Part shown: positions 26,936-35,276 of the stretch, in pieces | How positions within the stretch are numbered: position 1 is the first letter of the stretch | Layout: every line of letters begins with the position of its first letter | NCBI RefSeq assembly: GCF_014638845.1 | Contig: NZ_BMFP01000005.1 | Location: 218,316 to 282,315, forward strand | From: Pontibacter amylolyticus | Lineage (GTDB): Bacteria; Bacteroidota; Bacteroidia; Cytophagales; Hymenobacteraceae | DNA: 64,000 nt | Reading direction: 5' to 3' | Notes under the pieces: generated by a model | Seen by the model: only the letters and a program-made list of their open reading frames with translations | The model's database searches: none | Told to the model about the DNA's origin: nothing | Position numbers and translations under genes: made by a program

Positions 26936-27604
26936 ATGAAAACCAACAACCTGACTCGCGAAATTATCCTATGGGTGATCGTTTTGATTCCGCTGGTATA
27001 CCTGGCGGTGGTTTGGAACAGTCTGCCGGAGCAAGTGCCGGTGCACTTCAACCTGGAAGGCGAGGCAGACGGTTGGGCAGGCAAAACCTCCCTGATCTTT
27101 ATCGTACTAGGCACTACTGCACTGTTCAACCTCATTCTGCTGGCCTTGCCGCACATCGACCCGAAACGGAAACTGACCCAAATGGGCAGCAAGTACCACC
27201 AGTTGCGTTTCATCCTTGTCATTTTTATGGCAGCACTCTCTGTATTTATCGTTCACAATGCTTTGAACCCTAATGTTTTCCGTCAGAATATCCATTTCGT
27301 GTTGATAGGTGGGCTGTTCATCGCCCTGGGCAACTACTTTCAGGCGGTAAAGCCCAATTACTTCATCGGCATCCGCACCCCCTGGACCCTGGAGAGCGAG
27401 CAGGTATGGCGCAAGACGCACCGACTGGGGGGCATCCTGTGGATCATCGGTGGCATTTTGCTCATAGTGCTAGCGTTTCTGCCTGAAATGGGTATGCAGC
27501 AAATGCTTTATATCGCCGTGATTGCCCTGACAGTGCTCATCCCTGTGGTCTATTCCTTTATGGTCTACCGGCGCGAGCGACGCGAACTAGGGCAACAGTC
27601 ATAA
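26936..27604 (+). CDS. sdpI: SdpI-family membrane protein
   Basis: The 222-residue protein has about six membrane helices, an N-terminal DUF1648 motif (WNSLPEQVPVHFNLEGEADGW) seen in two adjoining pieces, and the SdpI signature GNYFQAVKPNYFIGIRTPWTL followed by WRKTHRLGG, again in parts. In Bacillus SdpI gives immunity to the SdpC toxin and sequesters the repressor SdpR. Here no toxin genes sdpABC are present nearby, so it may serve as a signal-transducing or orphan immunity protein. It is in an operon with sdpR. Confidence 0.92.
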   Translation: MKTNNLTREIILWVIVLIPLVYLAVVWNSLPEQVPVHFNLEGEADGWAGKTSLIFIVLGTTALFNLILLALPHIDPKRKLTQMGSKYHQLRFILVIFMAALSVFIVHNALNPNVFRQNIHFVLIGGLFIALGNYFQAVKPNYFIGIRTPWTLESEQVWRKTHRLGGILWIIGGILLIVLAFLPEMGMQQMLYIAVIALTVLIPVVYSFMVYRRERRELGQQS

Positions 27605-27661
27605 AACCAACACATTTATACAGGTATAAACTTTCACACCAAAACGCGCTAAGCTCCCAAC

Positions 27662-28081
27662 ATGACACGCCTGCTTCTTTCACTTAGCCTTATCCTTTTC
27701 AGCGCAATGGCCGCTTTGGCGCAACAGACGGCTCCGACACAGATCACGGGTCCGTGGCACGGCACCCTGGAGGCCCCCGGCACACGCGTAACAATAATTT
27801 TCAGGCTGAGCAACAGCGAAAGCGGCCAATTGACTACTGCCATGGACATCCCGATGCAGGGTGTAAAAGGCATGGCTATACCTGAAACCGAACTCAGAGA
27901 AGACAGCCTATACCTACGCATACCGGCAGGTGGCATTGCCTTCGCCGGCAAAATTGCCGGCCCGGAAACCATAAACGGCAGCTGGAAGCAGGCAGGTATG
28001 GCTTTTCCGCTTTCCCTTGCCAAAGGCGAGCCTACCGAAGCGAAGCGTCCGCAAATGCCCGTTAAGCCATACCCCTACTAG
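27662..28081 (+). CDS. N-terminal fragment of alpha/beta hydrolase interrupted by an amber stop
   Basis: The 139-residue product has a signal peptide (cleavage near ALAQQ) and a beta-rich N-terminal domain typical of exported alpha/beta hydrolases of about 470 residues. It ends at TAG (28079-28081) after KPYPY. The next codons, in the same frame, read EQEVTVENKAAGFTLAGTL, which is how such proteins continue into the hydrolase domain. One base change, for example CAG to TAG, would explain the break. The fragment lacks the catalytic domain, so alone it is probably inactive. Confidence 0.75.
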   Translation: MTRLLLSLSLILFSAMAALAQQTAPTQITGPWHGTLEAPGTRVTIIFRLSNSESGQLTTAMDIPMQGVKGMAIPETELREDSLYLRIPAGGIAFAGKIAGPETINGSWKQAGMAFPLSLAKGEPTEAKRPQMPVKPYPY

Positions 28082-28096
28082 GAGCAGGAAGTAACG

Positions 28097-29077
28097 GTGG
28101 AGAACAAAGCGGCAGGTTTCACGCTGGCAGGCACACTCTCCCTTCCTGAAGGCAAAGGCAAGCATCCGGCTGTCATTCTCTTTACAGGCTCCGGCAAGCA
28201 GGACCGCGACATGAGCCTGATGGGGCACAAGCCTTTTCTGGTGCTGGCCGACTACCTCACGCGCCAGGGCTTTGCCGTGCTGCGCCTCGACGACCGCGGC
28301 GCTGGTAAGTCGGGCGGCAACCATACCATGGCCACGACACAGGATTTTGTCTCCGATGCGCAAGCGGCCTATACCTTCCTGAAAGCGCACCAGCAGGTGA
28401 ACCCTAAAAGGATCGGCTTGCTGGGTATAAGCGAAGGTGCCCTGATAGCGAGCAGTGTGGCCGCCGCCAACCAAGACGTGGCCTTTGTGGTGCTCATGGC
28501 GGGCAGTGCCGTACCGGGCGTGGACTTACTGGTGTCCCAGAACGAGGCGATCCTGAAATCACAACTTCAGGAAGCGTCGCTGCAAAAGTACCTGCAACTG
28601 CGCCGCGCCCAGTTCGAAGTAGCCGCTTCAAAAACCGAAGTATTTGAGGCCGCCCAAAAAATACGTGAACTGGAAAAGGAAGCCCGGGCCAAGCTGACGG
28701 AAGCAGACCAACAGTTAGCCGTCCTGCTTACGCCCCAGTCCGAAAACGCCGTTGTCGCCCAGATCATGACTCCCTGGATGCGCCACTTCCTGGCCTACGA
28801 CCCGGCCCCGGCCTTGCAGCAACTCAAAATGCCCGTGCTGGCCCTCAACGGCAGCAAAGACCTGCAGGTACCTGCCGCCACCAACCTGGCCGCAACCGAA
28901 AAAGCCCTGAAAGCCGCCGGCAACAAGCGCTACACCATCAAGGAACTGCCCGGCCTCAACCACATTTTCCAGACCGCTGACACCGGCCAGGTGCACGAGT
29001 ACGCGACCATCGAAGAAACCCTGGCACCTGTGGCGCTGGAAACGATTGGTAACTGGATGAAGGGAGTGGTAAAGTAA
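28097..29077 (+). CDS. C-terminal alpha/beta hydrolase domain of the interrupted gene
   Basis: From a GTG at 28097, in the same frame as the preceding fragment, 326 residues form a complete alpha/beta hydrolase domain. The pieces are oxyanion region LFTGSGKQDRDMSLMGHKPF (split here only for reading), RLDDRGAGKSGG, the nucleophile elbow GLLGISEGALIA with Ser as nucleophile, LALNGSKDLQVPA with the acid, and PGLNHIFQ with the His. Without the N-terminal part it has no signal peptide and would stay in the cytoplasm if translated from GTG. It is best read as part of a pseudogene spanning 27662-29077, unless the amber codon is read through or is a sequencing error. Confidence 0.75.
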   Translation: MENKAAGFTLAGTLSLPEGKGKHPAVILFTGSGKQDRDMSLMGHKPFLVLADYLTRQGFAVLRLDDRGAGKSGGNHTMATTQDFVSDAQAAYTFLKAHQQVNPKRIGLLGISEGALIASSVAAANQDVAFVVLMAGSAVPGVDLLVSQNEAILKSQLQEASLQKYLQLRRAQFEVAASKTEVFEAAQKIRELEKEARAKLTEADQQLAVLLTPQSENAVVAQIMTPWMRHFLAYDPAPALQQLKMPVLALNGSKDLQVPAATNLAATEKALKAAGNKRYTIKELPGLNHIFQTADTGQVHEYATIEETLAPVALETIGNWMKGVVK

Positions 29078-29085
29078 TACGGCGC

Positions 29086-29517
29086 ATGGCAGTTACTTTA
29101 AGGCAAATCACGGAACAGGACGCAGTAGCTGTCGCCGGACTATCAGAACTGTTGGGCTATAGCGCCTCTGTGGCGGCTATGGCCCAACGCATTCAGGCAG
29201 TTGCAGCAAGCGATGACCATTGCGGCTACGTCGCGATGGCAGAGGAGCAGGTAGTTGGCTGGATACACGGTTGCTATACCTTGCGGCTGGAGTCTGAGGC
29301 ATTTGTGGAGATTGCGGGGTTGGTGGTGGACGAGCACTACCGAGGCAAAGGCATGGGCGCGATGTTGATTGACGAGGTCAAGCAATGGGCCCGGGGAAAA
29401 GGTGTGGGCAAGATCCGGGTGCGCTGCAACACCAAAAGAACTGACACGCATACCTTCTACAGGCACATCGGCTTCAGCGAAACAAAAGAGCAAAAGGTTT
29501 TTGACAGCAGTTTGTAA
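29086..29517 (+). CDS. GNAT family N-acetyltransferase
   Basis: The 143-residue protein is a single GNAT domain. The acetyl-CoA loop is in VDEHYRGKGMGAMLIDEV, preceded by the strand AFVEIAGLVV, and the C-terminal motif TDTHTFYRHIGF places the usual Tyr near the active site. It transfers acetyl from acetyl-CoA to an unknown amine. It starts eight bases after the hydrolase stop, so it is probably cotranscribed with that broken gene. Confidence 0.9.
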   Translation: MAVTLRQITEQDAVAVAGLSELLGYSASVAAMAQRIQAVAASDDHCGYVAMAEEQVVGWIHGCYTLRLESEAFVEIAGLVVDEHYRGKGMGAMLIDEVKQWARGKGVGKIRVRCNTKRTDTHTFYRHIGFSETKEQKVFDSSL

Positions 29518-29586
29518 ACAGCCGTTACATCCCTCTGCCACAGCAAGCGTAAGTATAAAAATAACCAACTATAATACTACGCAATC

Positions 29587-30552
29587 ATGGCTTCAAAGAA
29601 AATCATCACTGTATTTGGTGCAACGGGAGCCCAGGGTGGCGGAGTTGCACGCGCTATTCTAAGCGACAGCAACAGCCCGTTTGCCGTGCGTGCGGTCACC
29701 AGGAATCCTGACTCCGAAAAAGCCAGGGAACTGGCCGCTATGGGAGCTGAGGTGGTATCGGCGGACATTGATGACAAAGAGGGCATGAAACGGGCTTTGG
29801 ACGGAGCTTACGGTGCTTACTTTGTAACCTTCTTCTGGGCGCACTTCTCGCCGGAAAAGGAGTATGCAGAAGCAAAAAGCATGGCGGAGGCCGCCAAAGA
29901 GGCTGGCCTGAAACACGTCATCTGGTCCACCCTAGAAGACACCCGCCAATGGGTGCCGCTGGAGGACAACCGCATGCCTACCTTGCAGGGAAAGTACAAA
30001 GTACCGCATTTCGACGCCAAAGGCGAAGCCGACCACTTCTTTACTGATCTCGGGGTACCCACCACTTTCATGAGAGCCTCCTTTTACTGGGATAACTTTG
30101 TCTATTTCGGTCTGGGACCCAAGAGAGCAGAAGATGGCAAGCTATACCTGACGCTCCCGATGGGTGATAAGAAAATGGCAGGCATCGCCTCCGAAGACAT
30201 AGGCAAATGCGCCTACGGCATCTTTAAAAAAGGCGACGAAATGATAGGCAAAACAGTAGGTATAGCCGGCGAGCAACTTACCGGGCAGGAGATGGCTGAG
30301 GCATTCACGAAGGCGCTCGGCCAGCAGGTTACCTACAACAGCATATCGCCTGAAACATTCCGCAGTTTTGGATTTCCCGGAGCCGATGACCTGGGTAATA
30401 TGTTCCAGTTCTACCGTGACTTTGACGAGGTCTGTAACCAGGTACGCGACGTTGGTTTTTCAAAAGAACTCAATCCTGAGCTGAAATCCTTCGACGCCTG
30501 GCTGGCTGAAAACGCCCAACGCGTACCGCTGGAACCGGCAGCAGTTCAATAG
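29587..30552 (+). CDS. NmrA-like NAD(P)-binding protein
   Basis: The 321-residue protein has an N-terminal Rossmann fold (VFGATGAQGGGVARAIL) and the NmrA/HSCARG family features AVTRNPDSEKARELAAMGAEVV (two pieces) and HVIWSTLED. Members lack the catalytic Tyr-Lys pair of classical SDRs and usually act as redox sensors or bind NADPH; here no YxxxK is evident at the usual place. A substrate role is not clear. It is followed by a flavodoxin-like reductase gene 172 bases later. Confidence 0.88.
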   Translation: MASKKIITVFGATGAQGGGVARAILSDSNSPFAVRAVTRNPDSEKARELAAMGAEVVSADIDDKEGMKRALDGAYGAYFVTFFWAHFSPEKEYAEAKSMAEAAKEAGLKHVIWSTLEDTRQWVPLEDNRMPTLQGKYKVPHFDAKGEADHFFTDLGVPTTFMRASFYWDNFVYFGLGPKRAEDGKLYLTLPMGDKKMAGIASEDIGKCAYGIFKKGDEMIGKTVGIAGEQLTGQEMAEAFTKALGQQVTYNSISPETFRSFGFPGADDLGNMFQFYRDFDEVCNQVRDVGFSKELNPELKSFDAWLAENAQRVPLEPAAVQ

Positions 30553-30577
30553 GTATAGAGTCGCATCCGCAATAAAA

Positions 30578-30621
30578 AGCCATCTTTTCCCTCGCATACG
30601 CAGCATGGGCAAAAGATGGCT
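30578..30621. terminator. inverted repeat, possible terminator
   Basis: AGCCATCTTTT (30578-30588) and AAAAGATGGCT (30611-30621) form an 11-bp stem. The T run follows only on the minus strand, so for the plus-strand gene it would be weak. Confidence 0.4.
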
Positions 30622-30724
30622 CTGGGCTATACCTCCGGCCTGACTTGCTCTATACCTGGCCCCTCATGCAGGCGACACCAAACTTTGCAACGAACACACA
30701 GCCAATTTTCTAAGTAAGTAGAGT

Positions 30725-31303
30725 ATGAAAGCAATCATACTACTCGGCACACTCAAAAAACAAGGCCTGTCCAACACAGCGGTTCTGTCCGAATTTCTGG
30801 CGGGCTATTTCAGGAAACAGAGCATTGACTGCACCATCGTCAAACTGGTCGACCATAACATTCTGGCGGGCACCTACAGCGACATGGGCAAGGGCGATGA
30901 CTGGCCCGGCATTTTAAAGCAGATACTTGCGGCTGATATCATTGTGTTCGCCACTCCGATCTGGTGGAACAACCAGTCGTCGGAAATACAGCGGGTAATT
31001 GAGCGGCTCGACGAAATCCATGACGAGATTCTGGAAGGGAAGAAATCGAAACTGGAGGGCAAAGTGGGCGGCATTGTCATCACGGGCGACTCGGATGGGG
31101 CGCAGCACATCATCGCCAATATCAGCAATTTCTACAATGCCATGGGCATGGTGCTGCCACCCTTCGCCTCACTTTCGGTGCTTTGGGAGAAACAGGCCAA
31201 AGGTGAAAAACCCACACGCGAAGAGCTTCTGGAGAAATACGAAAAAGACTACGCCAGCACTGCTGAAACGATGGTGGAACAGATGAAGCGGTATCTCCTA
31301 TAA
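30725..31303 (+). CDS. NADPH-dependent FMN reductase / flavodoxin-like protein
   Basis: The 192-residue protein has a flavodoxin-like fold: the start LLGTLKKQGLSNTAVLSEF corresponds to the FMN phosphate loop, ATPIWWNNQSSEIQRVIERL holds the typical TPxWW flavin-binding turn (quoted length limited), and GGIVITGDSDGAQHI is the third FMN loop. It likely reduces FMN or quinone-type substrates with NAD(P)H in the cytoplasm. It stands alone with a clear ATG and is followed by the iron locus promoter. Confidence 0.88.
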   Translation: MKAIILLGTLKKQGLSNTAVLSEFLAGYFRKQSIDCTIVKLVDHNILAGTYSDMGKGDDWPGILKQILAADIIVFATPIWWNNQSSEIQRVIERLDEIHDEILEGKKSKLEGKVGGIVITGDSDGAQHIIANISNFYNAMGMVLPPFASLSVLWEKQAKGEKPTREELLEKYEKDYASTAETMVEQMKRYLL

Positions 31304-31477
31304 ATCATAGCTGTTCATACCTATCGGTACGGGCCACCCCAGTTCTTTCTATGCATAACACTTGCCCGCCAGGTAAGGTCTTACTGCTCGATTTGCTCAA
31401 CAGAAAAATCCTCTCCTAACACCTAACCAATCCCCAATTAGTACTCACTATCAGCATCACACCTCCTATACCTTCTG

Positions 31478-31500
31478 TTATTTAAATTAATTCTAAATAA
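31478..31500 (+). promoter_or_regulatory. upstream inverted repeat of the iron-uptake promoter
   Basis: TTATTTA (31478-31484) and TAAATAA (31494-31500) form a perfect inverted repeat with a 9-base spacer, ending two bases before the -33 element. It is the same type as the repeat at 31540-31560. A Fur- or DtxR-like operator is the likely meaning. Confidence 0.6.
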
Positions 31501-31502
31501 TA

Positions 31503-31534
31503 TTTGGCACTTTAGGACCATCACTTTAGATTTG
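31503..31534 (+). promoter_or_regulatory. promoter of the DUF4856-imelysin-HTTM-receptor operon
   Basis: TTTG (31503-31506), a 20-base spacer and TAGATTTG (31527-31534) match the Bacteroidota promoter form. Start of transcription is expected near 31540. Confidence 0.7.
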
Positions 31535-31539
31535 CAGCG

Positions 31540-31560
31540 TATTTATAATAAGTCTAAATA
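31540..31560 (+). promoter_or_regulatory. downstream inverted repeat at the expected transcription start
   Basis: TATTTA (31540-31545) and TAAATA (31555-31560) are again separated by 9 bases. A repressor here would block the start site. Confidence 0.6.
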
Positions 31561-31576
31561 AACTTAAGCTGATAAT

Positions 31577-32671
31577 ATGCTTTCAAAACTCAACTCCAAA
31601 GCACTCTACGTGGCAGGTCTTGCATTGTGTACCTTTTTCTCTTCTTGCTCTGACGATAAAGACGAAGTGTCATATGATGTGCCGACTACTTACAATTTTG
31701 AAAATGTAAATTATTCGGGCCAGACAGACCGCATCAGCATGCTGAATGAGCTGGATGCTTATGTTAAAACAGGCAACAACGGAGCGCTGCTGGATGCCCG
31801 GAAGATGAAGAACATGTATGCCAACACAAATGCTCCCTTCTCTGAAGCCAGACTGAATACGTCCGGCAAGCAGCTAAAAGACAAGACCATTCTTTCTGCC
31901 CAGTCCCTGTTCGAAAGCTATTTCGACGCGGCCGCTAATGCCAGCCTCTCTGCCGGCACTCCGGCTCTGAAGGGCAAAGCCGGCCTGCTGAACACCGCTG
32001 AAGGCACCAAATACCTGGTGGACGCCAATGGCGTAGAGCCGGCTCAGATCATTCAGAAAGGTTTGATGGGCGCCGTTTTCTATTTCCAGGCAGTAGAGTC
32101 CTACCTGACGGAAGCCAAAACAGGCGCTGCCGTAGACAACACTGCCATTACCGCAGGTGAAGGCACCAAGATGGAGCATCATTTCGATGAAGCGTTCGGT
32201 TACTTCGGCGCACCCGTGGACTTTCCTGCCAACCTGAACAACCTGAAGTTCTGGGCCAACTACAGCAACAAGGTGAACCCAAGCACAGGCAGCAACAAGG
32301 CCCTGATGGATGCCTTCCTGAAAGGACGCGCCGCCATTTCCGCCAAGGACATGAAAGGCAAGGACGAAGCGATTGCCACCATTCGCACGGAGTGGGAAAA
32401 ACTGGTTGCTGCCTCTGCTATTCTGGAACTGAACCTGGCCAAAACACACATTGCCGATCAGGCGAAAAAGAGCCACTACCTTTCGGAGGCCATGGGCTTT
32501 GTCATGAGCCTGAAGTTCAAGTCTGACCGTAAGATCACCGACGCGCAGCACCAGGCGGCCATGGCGAAACTGGGCGCAAACTTCTACGACACCACCGCCG
32601 CAGACATTAACGCTGCCATCGACATCATCAGCGCAGCTTACAACATGGACAGCATCAAGTCTCAGTTGTAA
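31577..32671 (+). CDS. DUF4856 lipoprotein
   Basis: The 364-residue protein has a lipoprotein signal (lipobox FSSC, about Cys24) followed by an acidic DDKDE linker. The body matches DUF4856 (FENVNYSGQTDRISMLNEL, KMEHHFDEAFGYFGAP), a family found beside imelysin proteins in Bacteroidota. A role in iron capture or transfer at the outer membrane is inferred from context. It is the first gene of a four-gene operon, and the flanking operators suggest iron-dependent repression. Confidence 0.9.
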   Translation: MLSKLNSKALYVAGLALCTFFSSCSDDKDEVSYDVPTTYNFENVNYSGQTDRISMLNELDAYVKTGNNGALLDARKMKNMYANTNAPFSEARLNTSGKQLKDKTILSAQSLFESYFDAAANASLSAGTPALKGKAGLLNTAEGTKYLVDANGVEPAQIIQKGLMGAVFYFQAVESYLTEAKTGAAVDNTAITAGEGTKMEHHFDEAFGYFGAPVDFPANLNNLKFWANYSNKVNPSTGSNKALMDAFLKGRAAISAKDMKGKDEAIATIRTEWEKLVAASAILELNLAKTHIADQAKKSHYLSEAMGFVMSLKFKSDRKITDAQHQAAMAKLGANFYDTTAADINAAIDIISAAYNMDSIKSQL

Positions 32672-32764
32672 ATACATGAACTGCTGCCCAGCATTTAAAT
32701 AACAGACCCGACAGTAGCCAAGGCATTTGCGATGCCCTGGCTACTGTTTTTAAGCACACCTACC

Positions 32765-33880
32765 ATGACCGCACTGAAAAACTATACCTACACCGCTACA
32801 CTGGTCTGCCTGGGGGCACTGGCCGGCTGCGGCTCCAACGACGAATCAGGTCCTGCATCGGAGTATGACCGCCAGGCCATGCTGGTCAACTACGCCGACA
32901 ACCTGATCATTCCGGGTTATCAGAATCTTAAAGCTCAGGTAGACGAAATGACCGCTGCCATTTCGGCATTCACGACCAGCCCCACCACCGCCACGCTAGC
33001 CGATGCCCGTAAGGAGTACCAGGAAGCGTACTTGGCCTGGCAAGACGTAAGCGCCTACGAATTCGGGCCCGCCGATGAGCAACTGTTGCGCAGTAACCTG
33101 AACATCTACCCCACCACCACCAGCCAGGTGGAAAACAACATCAGCAGCGGCACTTACAACCTGCAGACCACGGCAAACATGTCTGCCAAAGGGTTTCCGG
33201 CCATTGATTACCTCCTTTACGGGGAGGCAACAGAGGCAGCGGTTGTAGATAGATATACAAGCGCATCAAACGCTGCCAACCGCAGGAAATACCTGCAGGA
33301 CATCACCAACCTGATCAAGAATGCCACTGACGCCACCCATACCGGCTGGACAACGGGCAACACCACCAAAACCTTTAAAGAGACGGGTGGAACTGCCGTG
33401 GGCAGCTCTATCGGTAACCTGGTCAACCAGTTCAACTTTGAGGTGGATCTGACAAAACGCGCCAAGGTGGGCATTCCATCGGGCAGGTTCTCGGCGGACA
33501 ATCCCGTACCGGACAGAGTAGAGGCCTATTACAGCAACACCTCGCTCGCCTTGCTGGAGCGTAACCTCAAAGCCCTGAAGGCAACCTTCATGGGGCAGTC
33601 AGCAGCGGGAGCCAACGGACCGGGACTGGATGACTACCTGGACCATGTAGGTGCCAGGTATGCCGACAAGAATTTGTCAGCGGCCATCATCCAACAGTTT
33701 GATGCTGCTCTGGCCGCTGTAGCCGCTGTTCCTGGACCCTTGTCACAGGCTGTCAGCACCAATCCACAGGCCGTAACCAAGGTATACGACGAACTGCAGA
33801 AACTCATCGTGCTGACCAAAACCGATATGCCTGCCGCCCTGGGTGTGACCATTACCTACACGGACAACGACGGCGACTAA
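32765..33880 (+). CDS. imelysin-family iron-uptake lipoprotein
   Basis: The chosen ATG gives 371 residues with a lipoprotein signal (lipobox ALAGC, Cys21); the open frame extends 11 codons up without signal-peptide logic. The imelysin (peptidase M75/IrpA-like) domain shows AYLAWQDVSAYEFGPAD, GFPAIDYLLYGE at the place of the GxHxxE motif of other imelysins (His replaced by Pro), and YYSNTSLALLERNLKAL. Such proteins are helical bundles thought to bind iron or an iron complex, not proteases. It lies between the DUF4856 and HTTM genes in one operon. Confidence 0.92.
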   Translation: MTALKNYTYTATLVCLGALAGCGSNDESGPASEYDRQAMLVNYADNLIIPGYQNLKAQVDEMTAAISAFTTSPTTATLADARKEYQEAYLAWQDVSAYEFGPADEQLLRSNLNIYPTTTSQVENNISSGTYNLQTTANMSAKGFPAIDYLLYGEATEAAVVDRYTSASNAANRRKYLQDITNLIKNATDATHTGWTTGNTTKTFKETGGTAVGSSIGNLVNQFNFEVDLTKRAKVGIPSGRFSADNPVPDRVEAYYSNTSLALLERNLKALKATFMGQSAAGANGPGLDDYLDHVGARYADKNLSAAIIQQFDAALAAVAAVPGPLSQAVSTNPQAVTKVYDELQKLIVLTKTDMPAALGVTITYTDNDGD

Positions 33881-33892
33881 CAAAGGGAAAGT

Positions 33893-35275
33893 ATGCTCCG
33901 AAACCTGACAGCAAGGCTTACAGCTCCTGTTTCTGCCGCTCCGCTGGCAGTTTTCCGCATCATCTTCGGAGGGATGATGCTGGGCAGCATTGTTCGCTTT
34001 ATAGCCAAAGGCTGGGTGCACGACCTGTATGTGGCGCCCAAGGTATACTTTCCTTTTTATGGATTTGAATGGGTGAAGCCATTAGGCGAAGCTGGCATGT
34101 ACATCCTGTTTGGTCTAATGGCTTTTTCAGCCTTGGGCATTATGCTGGGGCTCTTTTACCGCTTGTCGGCCGTCCTCTTCTTCCTCAGCTTTACCTACGT
34201 CGAGCTGATCGACAAAACCAATTACCTCAATCACTACTACTTTGTCAGCATTGTGGCCCTGCTGATGATCCTGGTGCCAGCGCACTGCCACTTTTCGCTG
34301 GATGTGCTGCGCAAACCGCAACTGTGGGTGAGCCAGGTGCCGCGCTGGACCGTGCTGATCTTTCAATTGCAGTTGGGGCTCGTGTACTTTTATGCCGGTG
34401 TGGCGAAGCTGAATGCGGACTGGCTGCTGGAGGCAATGCCGCTGCGCTACTGGCTACCGGCCCATACGCACCTGCCGCTCATCGGCCCCTTGCTTGATGA
34501 AGTATGGGTGGCCTTCGCTTTCTGCTGGTTCGGCGCGTTCTACGATCTGACTATCCCGTTCTTTTTGAGCTGGCGCAAAAGCCGGCCGCTGGCCTACTGC
34601 ACAGTAGTGGTGTTTCATGTGCTCACAGCAATGTTGTTCCAGATCGGCATGTTCCCTTACATCATGATGCTGAGCACGCTGGTCTTCTTCTCTCCAGGCT
34701 TCCACGAAAAAATACTCTATACCTTACGGGGTATAGCCAGGGTGAAACTACCGGAAAAAGTCGCGCTGGCACCCACCTTCAGACCGGCGCAAGGTATACT
34801 GCTGAGCCTGCTGGCGCTGCACTTTACGGTGCAGGTGCTGCTGCCCTGGCGCTTTCTGCTCTACCCCGACAAGCTGTTCTGGACCGAGCAGGGCTACCGC
34901 TTTTCGTGGCGCGTGATGCTGATGGAGAAAGCCGGAACCGCCTTCTTTTATGTGCGTGACCCAAGAACCGGGCGCGAGACAGAGATCCATAACCGGGATT
35001 ACCTGACTGTGAACCAGGAGAAGATGATGGCCACGCAGCCCGACATGCTCCTGCAGTTTGCCCACATCCTGCGCGATGATTTTAAGGCCAGGGGCATACC
35101 AAACCCCGAGGTTCGTGCCGAGGCCTATGTCACCATGAACGGCCGGGGGAGCCGGCTACTGATCAACCCGAATTTTAACCTGGCCACTGCTACGGATAGC
35201 TTCCGGCACAAGCACTGGATCTTACCTTTTGAAGATAACGCACTGCAGTCAGAAGCTGTGGGGCAGATAAAATAA
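33893..35275 (+). CDS. HTTM domain (vitamin K-dependent gamma-carboxylase-like) membrane protein
   Basis: The 460-residue protein has an HTTM domain with several membrane helices: FRIIFGGMMLG, DKTNYLNHYYFVS and QLGLVYFYAGVAKLNADWL are family marks shared with vitamin K-dependent gamma-glutamyl carboxylase. The C-terminal 150 residues are soluble. Whether it carboxylates Glu residues is unknown; in this setting it may modify the lipoproteins or receptor encoded beside it. The stop codon of the previous gene is 12 bases away and the next gene starts one base after its stop. Confidence 0.92.
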   Translation: MLRNLTARLTAPVSAAPLAVFRIIFGGMMLGSIVRFIAKGWVHDLYVAPKVYFPFYGFEWVKPLGEAGMYILFGLMAFSALGIMLGLFYRLSAVLFFLSFTYVELIDKTNYLNHYYFVSIVALLMILVPAHCHFSLDVLRKPQLWVSQVPRWTVLIFQLQLGLVYFYAGVAKLNADWLLEAMPLRYWLPAHTHLPLIGPLLDEVWVAFAFCWFGAFYDLTIPFFLSWRKSRPLAYCTVVVFHVLTAMLFQIGMFPYIMMLSTLVFFSPGFHEKILYTLRGIARVKLPEKVALAPTFRPAQGILLSLLALHFTVQVLLPWRFLLYPDKLFWTEQGYRFSWRVMLMEKAGTAFFYVRDPRTGRETEIHNRDYLTVNQEKMMATQPDMLLQFAHILRDDFKARGIPNPEVRAEAYVTMNGRGSRLLINPNFNLATATDSFRHKHWILPFEDNALQSEAVGQIK

Positions 35276-35276
35276 A

